Shown: one piece after another, positions 10,457-18,230 of the stretch
Position numbering within the stretch: the stretch's first letter is position 1
Layout of the letters: every line of letters starts with the position of its first letter
Source of the DNA: Nonomuraea jiangxiensis
Lineage (GTDB): Bacteria > Actinomycetota > Actinomycetes > Streptosporangiales > Streptosporangiaceae
NCBI RefSeq assembly: GCF_900099965.1
Contig: NZ_FNDJ01000016.1
Location: forward strand, 1 to 64,000
DNA: 64,000 nt
Direction: 5' to 3'
The notes under the pieces: generated by a model
Told to the model about the DNA's origin: nothing
Databases searched by the model: none
What the model saw: only the letters and a program-made list of their open reading frames with translations
Translations under genes and position numbers: made by a program

Positions 10457-11307
10457 AGCCGGATCACCGCCTTTCTCACGTTGCCGGGTACGAGCGCCGC
10501 CGCGGCCTGCACACTCAGCGCCAGCGCGCCGATCGCGAGGCTGGGGGCCACGACGGGCCACGGGTTGAGCAGGATGCCGGGAGCGTTCTCGCGTACCATC
10601 AGCGCCCAGTCCGCCGCGGGCGGCTGCGGGCCGATCTCCAGGAACGCGGCCGTGGTGACCACGTACACGGCGGCCACCAGGCGCAGGCCCAGCAGCATCA
10701 GCAGGGTGGCGCGCAGGTTGGGCAGCACCTCGCGCCAGATCAGGTGCGGCAGCCGCTCGCCGCCCGCGACGGCGGCCTCCACGAAGCCGGAGGCGGCGAT
10801 CGGGGCCGCCGCGCCCGCGAACACCCGCACCGCGTACGGCAGGCCGACCGCGACCGCGGCCGCGATGAGCGCCATCCGGCCGCCGCCCGGCCAGGACAGC
10901 ACGACCAGCAGGACGGCCAGCACGGCGGGCAGCAGCATCATCAGGTCGGCCGCCCGGTCCACCCACCGGCCCAGGCCGGGCCGCAGCGCGGCGGCCGTGC
11001 CCAGGATCGCGGCGCCCAGCGTGACCAGGACGGCCACCGTGAGCGAGGTCAGCAGCAGCTCGCGGCCACCGGCCAGCAGGCGGCTGAGAACGTCGCGGCC
11101 GACCTGGTCGGCGCCCAGCGGCAGGCCGGGGCCCGGAAGCGCGTAGGGGGCGGCGACAGGCGCGTCGACGGGATGCGGGGCGAGCCAGGGGCCGGCCAGT
11201 GTGACCGCCATCACGACCGGGGCGGGCAGGGCGCGCAGGAGCCGCCACGTCCGACCGGACAGGCGTGCGGCCCGCGGCGGAGCCTGCGACTGGACGGCCA
11301 TCCTCAT
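10453..11307 (-). CDS. ABC importer permease (DppC/NikC-like)
   Basis: 284-residue polytopic membrane protein with a DppC-type N-terminal layout: a hydrophobic segment followed by an extracytoplasmic loop with GADQVGRDVLSRLLAGGRELL, which is the hallmark G-TD-x-GRD-x-SR region of this subfamily. The EAA-like cytoplasmic loop reads EAAVAGGERLPHLIWREVLPN. The ATG at 11307 overlaps the stop of the upstream permease (ATGA), showing translational coupling. It forms a heterodimeric channel with the product of the gene at 11304-12317. Confidence 0.9.
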   Translation of the reverse strand: MRMAVQSQAPPRAARLSGRTWRLLRALPAPVVMAVTLAGPWLAPHPVDAPVAAPYALPGPGLPLGADQVGRDVLSRLLAGGRELLLTSLTVAVLVTLGAAILGTAAALRPGLGRWVDRAADLMMLLPAVLAVLLVVLSWPGGGRMALIAAAVAVGLPYAVRVFAGAAAPIAASGFVEAAVAGGERLPHLIWREVLPNLRATLLMLLGLRLVAAVYVVTTAAFLEIGPQPPAADWALMVRENAPGILLNPWPVVAPSLAIGALALSVQAAAALVPGNVRKAVIRL

Positions 11308-12317
11308 CGCCTCCCCGAAGCCCGGGCACGCACCGCGTCGGCCGCGATCAGCAGGACCAGGATCGCCACGCCGGTCACCGTGACCACGCCCGCCACCAGC
11401 GGCGTGTCGCGGTCGCGCACGGCCGAGGCGAGCACGCTGCCGATGCCCGGATAGTTGAAGATCGTCTCGACCACGACCGCGCCGCCGAGCAGCATGCCCG
11501 TCGAGGTGACGGCCCCGGTGGCGATGGCGGGCAGCGCGCCGGGCAGCAGGTGGCGCAGCAGCACGCGGCGGGCCGGCAGGCCGTCCAGGACGGCGGCCTC
11601 CACGTGCGGGGCCGAGCACTCGTCGGCCAGCGCGGCGTGCGCCACCCGGGCGTTCCAGCCGATCTGCGGGATGGCCAGCGCCAGCACCGGGAGCACGAGC
11701 ATCACCGGTTCGGCGGGCAGGCCGCCGGGCCCGGGCACGGTGACGGCCGGCAGCAGGCCGGCCCAGAGCGACAGCACGAGCACCAGCACGCCGGCCACCA
11801 CGAACTCCGGCAGCGCCGCCACGATCGTCGCCGATCCGGACACGAGCCGGTCCAGCAGGGTGCCGGACTTGAGCATGGCCAGGCCGGCCAGCGCGAGCGC
11901 GACCACCAGCGTGAGGGCGAAGGCCAGACCGGCCAGTAGCAGCGTGTTGGTGAAGTGGCGGCCGATGACGTCGGCCACCTGCTCGCCCCGGGCGGTGACG
12001 CCCATGTCGCCGCGCGGCAGCCCGGTGATCCAGTCCCAGAACCGCGACCACAGCGGGCGGTCCAGGCCCAGCTCCGCCCGGCGCTCGGCCACCGCCGCCG
12101 CCCCGGCGCCGCGGTCGATGGTGGAGCGTGCGGCGTCGCCCGGCAGGAACTCCATGGTGGCGAAGACCACCAGCAGCAGGACGGGGAGCAGCAGCAGCCG
12201 CCTGCCCAGTGCGGCCAGCGCCCGCAGCGCGGGCCCGGCGGCCCGCCGCGGTCCTTCCGCCCGCGCGGTCCCCGCGGGCGGAGGCGTCGGCTCGATCGCC
12301 GTCAGGTCGCCAGCCAT
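11304..12317 (-). CDS. ABC importer permease (DppB/NikB-like)
   Basis: 337 residues. A cytoplasmic N-terminal extension rich in Pro and Arg is followed by the DppB-type first helix (RRLLLLPVLLLVVFATMEFL), the large loop with LGLDRPLWSRFWDWITGLPRGDMG, and five further hydrophobic segments. The EAA loop is in the stretch ending LLRHLLPGALP. The ATG at 12317 overlaps the end of the binding-protein gene by 16 nt. It is the first of the two permeases of the iron-box importer. Confidence 0.9.
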   Translation of the reverse strand: MAGDLTAIEPTPPPAGTARAEGPRRAAGPALRALAALGRRLLLLPVLLLVVFATMEFLPGDAARSTIDRGAGAAAVAERRAELGLDRPLWSRFWDWITGLPRGDMGVTARGEQVADVIGRHFTNTLLLAGLAFALTLVVALALAGLAMLKSGTLLDRLVSGSATIVAALPEFVVAGVLVLVLSLWAGLLPAVTVPGPGGLPAEPVMLVLPVLALAIPQIGWNARVAHAALADECSAPHVEAAVLDGLPARRVLLRHLLPGALPAIATGAVTSTGMLLGGAVVVETIFNYPGIGSVLASAVRDRDTPLVAGVVTVTGVAILVLLIAADAVRARASGRR

Positions 12318-13843
12318 GCGCGCTCCAGCCGGACACGTCCGTAACCGGGCAGGGTGGGCAGGTCGCGTACGTGGGCCGCCGCGAGGTCGATGCCGTCGGC
12401 CATCCCCCAGAGCAGGTAGCCGGAGCGCTCGTACTGGATGCGCTGCACCTCCCCCAGCAGCCGCGTCCGCTCCGCCGTGTCCTTGGCGCTGACCGCCCTG
12501 CGGTAGGCGCGGTCGAACTCGGGGTCGTCGAAGCCGGTTTCGTTCTGCCCGGTGCCCGACAGCATGGTCTTGCCGGCGAAGAACACCACCGAGTCGTTGG
12601 TCCCCCAGTAGGTGGTGTACAGCGGGGCCTTGAGCCAGGTCTGGTCCCAGAAGACGGCCGGGTCCTGCTTGACCACCCTGACCTTGACCCCCGCCTCGCG
12701 CACCTGGCCGGCGAACAGCGTGGCCGACTCGGCCAGTCCCGGCACGTCCTCGGTGGTGCAGAGGTCGTAGGTGGCGTTGAGGTCGAACCCGGTCACGGTC
12801 AGCAGACTGCGGGCGCGGGTCAGGTCCCGGGTGCGCTGGGGCAGGTCCTTGGCGTAGGCCGGGTCGGCGGTGCCCAGCACGTCGTTGGCCACGACGCCGT
12901 AGCCCGACAGTGCCTGCCGCACCAGCGCCTGGCGGTCGACGGCCAGGCGCAGCGCCAGCCGTACCCGCTCGTCGGCGAACGGGCCGCCGGCGGTGCGCAT
13001 CACGATCGGCATCGCCAGGTCGTGCCGGCGGCGTACGACCTGCACGCCGGGGCGGCCCTGGGCGGTACGGGCGGCCAGCGGCCCGGCGTTGGACGCCAGG
13101 TCGATCTGCCCGGTGAGCAGCGCGTTGGTCATCGCCTGCGCGGACTGAAAGATGCGCACCTCGATGCCGTCCAGCAGCGGCTTGCCGCCGTGCCAGGAGT
13201 CGTTGCGCACCAGCCCGGCGTTGCCGTCCTGGAACGAGCGCAGCTTGAACGGGCCGGTGCCGGGCGCCCCTGCCGGGTCGCGGGTGTCCTTGGGCAGCGT
13301 GAAGGTGGTCAGCCTGAGCAGCAGCGGCAGCTCGTTGTTGGGGTAGGAGCCGGTCAGGGTGACGCCGTGGGCGCCGTCGGCCTTGATGGCGTCGGCCTCG
13401 ACGCCGGGGAGCCGGGCCGCGCCGGAGGGGGTCGAGCGCAGCCGGCGCAGGGACCAGACGACGTCCTCGGAGGTGACGGGCCTGCCGTCGTGGAAGGTGG
13501 CGTTCTCGGCGATCTTGAAGTGCCAGCGGCGCAGGTCGTCCGACTCCCAGGAGACGGCCAGGCCGGGGGCGACGGTGGGCTGGGCCCCGGGGACAGTGAG
13601 GGCGTCGTAGACCAGGGCGATGATGAGGTAGTCGCTCTCGTTGACCTGGGTGCCGTGCGGGTCGCGGGTGACGGCCCCGGGCTTGCCCAGCGCGCCGATC
13701 CGCAGCGTGCCGCCTGGTCTGGGGGCCTCGCCCGCGCCCTGTGCCGTGGGCGCCTGCCGGGCGCCGGCCCCGCATGCGGCCAGGAATAGTCCGGTGCCCG
13801 CGCCTAACCCGGCCCGGATCGCCTGCCTCCTCGTCGTAAGCAC
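12302..13843 (-). CDS. Family-5 extracellular solute-binding lipoprotein of the iron-box importer
   Basis: 513 residues of the peptide/nickel/opine-binding family (SBP_bac_5). The N-terminus has twin arginines (TTRRQAIRAG), a hydrophobic stretch and a lipobox LAAC, so it is likely an exported lipoprotein. The body has family landmarks: LRIGALG near the start, WHFKIAENATFHDGRPVTSEDVVWSL, and GTGPFKL. It opens the transport operon, and an iron box lies only 18-36 nt upstream of its ATG. Known relatives bind peptides, Ni-His2 or opine metallophores (CntA, NikA). Binding of the cluster's own chelate is inferred from position. Confidence 0.9.
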   Translation of the reverse strand: MLTTRRQAIRAGLGAGTGLFLAACGAGARQAPTAQGAGEAPRPGGTLRIGALGKPGAVTRDPHGTQVNESDYLIIALVYDALTVPGAQPTVAPGLAVSWESDDLRRWHFKIAENATFHDGRPVTSEDVVWSLRRLRSTPSGAARLPGVEADAIKADGAHGVTLTGSYPNNELPLLLRLTTFTLPKDTRDPAGAPGTGPFKLRSFQDGNAGLVRNDSWHGGKPLLDGIEVRIFQSAQAMTNALLTGQIDLASNAGPLAARTAQGRPGVQVVRRRHDLAMPIVMRTAGGPFADERVRLALRLAVDRQALVRQALSGYGVVANDVLGTADPAYAKDLPQRTRDLTRARSLLTVTGFDLNATYDLCTTEDVPGLAESATLFAGQVREAGVKVRVVKQDPAVFWDQTWLKAPLYTTYWGTNDSVVFFAGKTMLSGTGQNETGFDDPEFDRAYRRAVSAKDTAERTRLLGEVQRIQYERSGYLLWGMADGIDLAAAHVRDLPTLPGYGRVRLERAWLAT

Positions 13844-13860
13844 CTTGCCTCCTTCGTTCC

Positions 13861-13879
13861 TAAGGTTTGCCTACCCTAA
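13861..13879. promoter_or_regulatory. Iron box upstream of the importer operon
   Basis: TAAGGTTTGCCTACCCTAA agrees with the DtxR/IdeR/DmdR1 consensus TTAGGTTAGSCTAACCTAA at 16 of 19 positions (S = G/C). It is placed 18 nt before the ATG of the solute-binding protein, where a bound repressor would block transcription or the promoter. Confidence 0.82.
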
Positions 13880-13980
13880 GAACCACCACATTCCAAGGTC
13901 CCCGGAATTCTCGGGAAGCTTCATGGAGGAGTCTTCGCAGCTTGTCCGGGCGCCCGCCAGAAAGGTAACATTTTGATAAC

Positions 13981-13999
13981 TTAGGTTAGCCTTGCCTAA
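13981..13999. promoter_or_regulatory. Iron box upstream of the oxygenase-Dap-exporter operon
   Basis: TTAGGTTAGCCTTGCCTAA agrees at 17 of 19 positions with the iron-box consensus, the best match in the window. It lies 60 nt upstream of the GTG of the 2-oxoglutarate oxygenase, in the A/T-richer divergent promoter region shared with the importer operon. Confidence 0.87.
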
Positions 14000-14058
14000 T
14001 CAAATTCTCCCCGCTAGCGTCCGGAACGAGCACCTCGGAGATGCGAAGGCGGTGAACC

Positions 14059-15018
14059 GTGAGCACCATCCCGATCCGGCGGATCGACCACAACCGGGTC
14101 ATGAAGCAGGCCAGTGCCCTCCTCGCAGAGCACCAAACTGTCTCGGACCCCGAATTTCTCCGCGACCTGCCCGCCGCGGCCGACGATCTGGGTGAGCTCC
14201 GCCCACCGGAGCCCGGCGAGGACTTCTACGTACTGCGTGGACTGCGGGTCCCGGACGACGAGCTCGGCCCCACCCCGCCCGGCTGGGCGCAGACCGACCG
14301 GCAGCGCACCGCGGCGTGGGACGCGGTGATGCTGCTGTTAGCCGCCGCGCTCGGCCGCCCCTTCGGCTGGCACGGCCAGCAGGCAGGCCGGCTGGTGCAC
14401 GACATCGTGCCCGGCAAGGGCCACGAGACCGAGCAGACCGGCGCCAGCAGCACCGTCGACCTGGCCGCCCACAACGAGGACGCCTTCCACCCCGGCCGCG
14501 CGAACATCATGCTGCTGGGCTGCCTGCGCAACCCCGACCACGTCACCACGCGGGCCGCCCGGGTGCGGGACACCCGGCTGGCCACGGACGAGATCGCCAC
14601 ACTGTCCCGGCCGGCGCTGCCGATCCTGCCCGACGACGCCTACGCCGAGGCGCAGCCGTCGCCGCTGGAGCCGACGCCGATGCGCACGCTCTGGCACCGC
14701 GAGGACGGCCTGTGCCTGCGCTTCGACCCCGCCTACACGCCCCTGGAACAGGCCGAGGACGCCTTCATGAGCGCCTATGAGCGCCTGGCCGGGGAGCTGG
14801 ACCGGGTCTCGGTGGGCGTCCCGCTTGAGCCCGGTGACGTCCTGGTGATCGACAACGACACCGTCGTCCACGGCCGCGAGCCGTTCCGCGCCCGCTACGA
14901 CGGCACCGACCGCTGGCTCAAGCGGGTCAACGTGCGCGTCCCCGGCCGCGAGCGGCCCGGCGAGCGGGGCGAGCACGGGTACGGCCAGCGCACCATCGAG
15001 CCCTACCAGGTGGCGTGA
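14059..15018 (+). CDS. Fe(II)/2-oxoglutarate-dependent oxygenase (clavaminate synthase/VioC-like, TauD superfamily)
   Basis: 319 residues. The metal triad is visible: HNE at His138/Glu140 (LAAHNEDAFHPGRANIMLL) and the distal His271 in VVHGREPF, followed by an Arg-rich segment (RWLKRVNVRV) that should hold the 2-oxoglutarate-binding Arg. The layout matches the clavaminate synthase-like group that hydroxylates free amino acids or carrier-bound residues (VioC, AsnO, MppO). It is the first gene of a five-gene operon behind the best iron box; its stop overlaps the next start (TGATG). In a chelator pathway a beta-hydroxylated amino acid is a plausible product, but the substrate cannot be read from the sequence. 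Confidence 0.88.
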   Translation: MSTIPIRRIDHNRVMKQASALLAEHQTVSDPEFLRDLPAAADDLGELRPPEPGEDFYVLRGLRVPDDELGPTPPGWAQTDRQRTAAWDAVMLLLAAALGRPFGWHGQQAGRLVHDIVPGKGHETEQTGASSTVDLAAHNEDAFHPGRANIMLLGCLRNPDHVTTRAARVRDTRLATDEIATLSRPALPILPDDAYAEAQPSPLEPTPMRTLWHREDGLCLRFDPAYTPLEQAEDAFMSAYERLAGELDRVSVGVPLEPGDVLVIDNDTVVHGREPFRARYDGTDRWLKRVNVRVPGRERPGERGEHGYGQRTIEPYQVA

Positions 15019-15962
15019 TGCGCGTCCTGACCAGAAGCGACCTGGACAAGATCGAGCTCACGCCCGCCGAGGTCGTCGCGGTCGTCGAGGAGGCCTACCG
15101 CGCGCTGGCCGCCGGGCTGTCGGACAACCCCAGCAAGCTCACCGTGCAGCCGCCCGACGGGCACTCGGTCGCCTACTCGATGCTCGGCCGCGACGGCACC
15201 CGGCAGATCGTCGCGTTCAAGACCTCCTACAATTTCCACCCCGACCGGCGGCACTACTACACCACGCTCAGCCTCTACGACGACCGCACCGGCGCCCCCG
15301 TCGCGCTGATGGACTGCGCGGCCGTCGGCGCGATGCGCACGCCCGCCGTCTCGGCCCTGCTGGCCCGCGAGTGTGCCGCCCCGGACAGCCGTTCGGTGCT
15401 GGTGGTCGGCACCGGCGTCCAGGGGCGGCAGGCGCTGCCGTACCTACAGGTCACGCTGCCGGGGCTGGAGCGCTTCATGGTGTACGGGACGCACCCGGAG
15501 GGGCTGCGGGCGGTGCGCGACTCCCTGCCCGGGCGGGAGGTGGAGGCGGTCGACGACCTGCCGGCCGCCGCGCGGGAGGCCGACGTGATCCTGGCCGTCG
15601 CCGGGCCCAGAAGCCCCGCCAGGATCGAGGGGGACCTGCTGCGTCCCGGCGCGCTGTGCGTACTGGTCGGATACGGCCTGGCGCCCTCCACCCTGCGCCG
15701 CGCCGACCGCGTGGTGGCCACCAGCGAGGCCCAGATGCGGGTCACCGGCACCGACATGGCCGACGAGCACGGTCGGCTGCGCCCGGTGGACGCCGAGCTG
15801 CCCGACGTGCTGGCGGGCCGCCTCACCGCCAGGACCGGCGCCGACCAGCGGATCTTCGCCTACAACAGCGGCCTGGTCATCACCGACATCGCACTCGGGC
15901 ACCACTTCGCCCAGGCGGCGGAGGAGCGCGGGCTGGGGCAGGTGATCCACCTGTGGCGGTGA
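15018..15962 (+). CDS. sbnB: Ornithine cyclodeaminase-family dehydrogenase, SbnB-like (2,3-diaminopropionate synthesis)
   Basis: 314 residues of the ornithine cyclodeaminase/mu-crystallin family: N-terminal LTPAEVVAVVEEAYRALAAG, the NAD-binding SVLVVGTGVQGRQALPYL, and YNSGLVITDIALGHHF at the C-terminus. In staphyloferrin B synthesis SbnB oxidatively hydrolyses N-(1-amino-1-carboxy-2-ethyl)glutamate to give L-2,3-diaminopropionate and 2-oxoglutarate. The partner SbnA homologue is two genes downstream, which makes the Dap role much more likely than proline formation. The ATG at 15018 is chosen over the GTG at 15015 because it overlaps the previous stop in the usual way. Confidence 0.87.
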   Translation: MRVLTRSDLDKIELTPAEVVAVVEEAYRALAAGLSDNPSKLTVQPPDGHSVAYSMLGRDGTRQIVAFKTSYNFHPDRRHYYTTLSLYDDRTGAPVALMDCAAVGAMRTPAVSALLARECAAPDSRSVLVVGTGVQGRQALPYLQVTLPGLERFMVYGTHPEGLRAVRDSLPGREVEAVDDLPAAAREADVILAVAGPRSPARIEGDLLRPGALCVLVGYGLAPSTLRRADRVVATSEAQMRVTGTDMADEHGRLRPVDAELPDVLAGRLTARTGADQRIFAYNSGLVITDIALGHHFAQAAEERGLGQVIHLWR

Positions 15963-17200
15963 CGGCGCTGCTGTCCAGCCAGGCCCGGGCACTCCTGGAG
16001 GCGGACCGCGGGCTGCTGGCGGAGCTGGCGTACGGCCTGCGCGGTCCGTTCCACGTGCTGTTCCCCGACCGCTTCGAGGCCAACCTGCGCGCCTTCCGCG
16101 CGGTGATGAAGGCCGTGGGCGTCGAAGGGCAGATCCACTACGCCAAGAAGGCCAACAAGGCGGCCTGTTTCGTCGAACGCTGCGCGGAGGAGGGCGCGGG
16201 CGTGGACGTGGCCAGCGTGGGCGAGCTGCGTGACGCCCTCGGCCACGGCGTACGCGGCGAGCGCATCGTCGTCACCGGCCCGGCCAAGGCCGACGAACTG
16301 CTGCGGCTGGCCACGCACCACGGCTGCCTGATCACCGTCGACTCCCTCGACGAACTGGAGCGGGTGGCCCGGCTGGAGGCGCGGATCATGCTGCGCGCGC
16401 TGCCGCCGGGCCGGCCGCACAGCCGCTTCGGCATGACGGCCGAGGAACTGGACACGGCGCTGCGCCGCCGCGGCCGGGCCCGGCTGGAGGGCTTCAGCTT
16501 CCACCTGACCGGCTACGACCCCGCCGAGCGCGCCGAGGTGGCCGCCTGGCTGGTCGAGTGGTGCGAGCGGACGGCCAGTCCCGCCGTCGACACGATCAGC
16601 ATCGGCGGCGGCTTCGCCGTCGACTACACCGGCCGGCCGGTGGACATCACCGGCCACCGCTTCCACGCCGATCGCGCCTTCACCGACTTCTACCCCTACC
16701 ACTCCTCCGTCAGCGGCCCCGACGCGCTGCGTGCCGTCCTGTCGACCGGCGGGCTGGGCAGGCGCCTGCGTGAACGCGGCATCCGCCTGCTCATCGAACC
16801 CGGCCGCGCCCTGCTCGACCAGGCCGGCATGACGGTCTTCCAGGTCCAGGGGGTCAAGGCGCGCGACTACGGGATCATCACCGTGGACGGCACGAGCCTC
16901 AGCCTGTCGGAACAGTGGTTCAACAGCGAGTTCCTGCCCGAGCCGCGGCCCGTGCCGGTCAGGCCCGGCGGGCCGTTCGAGGCGTGCGTAGGCGGTGCCA
17001 GCTGCCTGGAGTCGGACCTGCTCACCTGGCGCCGGATCACCCTGCCCGGCCGCCCCCGCGCGGGGGACCTGCTCGTCTACCCCAACACCGCCGGCTACCA
17101 GATGGACTCCAACGAGTCGCGCTTCCACGAGCTGCCCCTGCCGCCCAAGGTGGTGATCGAGGCCGACGGCCGCTGGCGGCTCGACCGCGCCCCGAGTTGA
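15959..17200 (+). CDS. PLP-dependent decarboxylase, SbnH-like (fold-type III)
   Basis: 413 residues of the ornithine/diaminopimelate decarboxylase family. The PLP lysine is in HYAKKANKAA (about residue 60); the barrel has FSFHLTG, the glycine-rich phosphate loop SIGGGFAVDY and LIEPGRALLDQ; the C-terminal barrel has GGASCLESDLL and YPNTAGYQMD. SbnH of the staphyloferrin B pathway decarboxylates a Dap-containing intermediate. The position between SbnB- and SbnA-like genes matches that pathway, although no siderophore NIS synthetase (IucA/IucC) is in the window. The GTG at 15959 overlaps the sbnB stop by 4 nt. Other amino-acid decarboxylations are possible. Confidence 0.88.
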   Translation: MTALLSSQARALLEADRGLLAELAYGLRGPFHVLFPDRFEANLRAFRAVMKAVGVEGQIHYAKKANKAACFVERCAEEGAGVDVASVGELRDALGHGVRGERIVVTGPAKADELLRLATHHGCLITVDSLDELERVARLEARIMLRALPPGRPHSRFGMTAEELDTALRRRGRARLEGFSFHLTGYDPAERAEVAAWLVEWCERTASPAVDTISIGGGFAVDYTGRPVDITGHRFHADRAFTDFYPYHSSVSGPDALRAVLSTGGLGRRLRERGIRLLIEPGRALLDQAGMTVFQVQGVKARDYGIITVDGTSLSLSEQWFNSEFLPEPRPVPVRPGGPFEACVGGASCLESDLLTWRRITLPGRPRAGDLLVYPNTAGYQMDSNESRFHELPLPPKVVIEADGRWRLDRAPS

Positions 17201-17213
17201 AGGAGCACACGCG

Positions 17214-18230
17214 TTGCGCATCGTGAACAGACTGAGTGAGCTGATCGGCGACACGCCGCTGCTGGCCCTTTGCCGTACGGGATCGGGCAGCCGGTTGCTG
17301 CTGAAGCTGGAGCAGTTCAACCCGTACGGCACCGCCAAGTTGCGGATGGCGTTGTCCATGGTGCTCGACGCCGAGGCCGGCGGCCGGTTACGGCCCGGCG
17401 GGCGGATCGTCGAGTCCACCTCGGGCAACACCGGGCTGGGGCTGGCGCTGGTGGCGGCCGAGCGCGGTTACCGCTTCACCGCGGTCGTCGACGGCCACGC
17501 CTGCCCCGACAAGCTGCGCGCGATGCTGGCCATGGGCGCGGAGCTGGTGTACGTCACGGAGGAGGGCGACGAGGAACTGGCCACCGCCGCCCGCGAGGAG
17601 CTCGCCGCGCGGCTGGCCAAGGACAGCGGCAACGCCGTCTTCACCGAGCAGCACAACAACCCGGCCAACGCCGAGGGCTACCGGCCGCTGGCCCGCGAGC
17701 TGGCCAAGGCGCTGCCCGAGGGCGTCGACCACCTGATCGGCGCGGTCGGGACCGGCGGCTCGCTGTGCGGCACCGGCCGCGAGCTGCGCAGGCTCATGCC
17801 CGGGGTGCGGCTGGTCGGCGTGGAGCCGGTCGGCTCCATCGCCTTCGGCGGTCCCGGCGGGCCCTACCACCAGTCCGGCACCGGCACGCCGCCCGGCGCC
17901 CCGGTGGGGGCGCTGGTCGACTACGACCTCATCGACGAGGGCCGCAAGGTCTCCGACCGGCAGGCGTTCGGCACCTGCCGGGCGCTGGCCCGCCGTACCG
18001 GGCTGCTGGTGGGCGGCTCGGCGGGGGGCGTGATCCACGAGGCGCTGCACGAGCTGCGCGCGGCGCCGCCGGGGTCCACCCTGGTGGCACTCCTGAACGA
18101 CAGCGGGGAGAAATACCTCGACACCGTCTTCAACGACGCCTGGATGGCCGAGCGCGACCTGCTGGACCCGGACGTCGAGCGCGAGGTCGGCGACCTGCTG
18201 GAGGAGTTCGGGAGCGTGGGAGCGTCATGA
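17214..18230 (+). CDS. sbnA: Cysteine synthase-family PLP enzyme, SbnA-like (2,3-diaminopropionate synthesis)
   Basis: 338 residues of fold-type II PLP enzymes. Key parts: NPYGTAKLRMAL with the Schiff-base lysine, STSGNTGLGLALVAA for the substrate carboxylate, and AVGTGGSLCGTGREL for the PLP phosphate. SbnA condenses O-phosphoserine with glutamate; SbnB then releases 2,3-diaminopropionate. The pairing with an SbnB homologue in the same operon supports this over O-acetylserine sulfhydrylase. The start is uncertain: TTG at 17214 sits 8 nt after AAGGAG, and an in-frame GTG follows at 17223. Confidence 0.87.
   Translation: MRIVNRLSELIGDTPLLALCRTGSGSRLLLKLEQFNPYGTAKLRMALSMVLDAEAGGRLRPGGRIVESTSGNTGLGLALVAAERGYRFTAVVDGHACPDKLRAMLAMGAELVYVTEEGDEELATAAREELAARLAKDSGNAVFTEQHNNPANAEGYRPLARELAKALPEGVDHLIGAVGTGGSLCGTGRELRRLMPGVRLVGVEPVGSIAFGGPGGPYHQSGTGTPPGAPVGALVDYDLIDEGRKVSDRQAFGTCRALARRTGLLVGGSAGGVIHEALHELRAAPPGSTLVALLNDSGEKYLDTVFNDAWMAERDLLDPDVEREVGDLLEEFGSVGAS

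Noticed and set aside
8984..13843. Importer as an ordinary dipeptide permease unrelated to the cluster
   Set aside because: The iron box 18 nt before the lipoprotein gene and its position between the two biosynthetic operons argue for a link, although the cargo is unproved.
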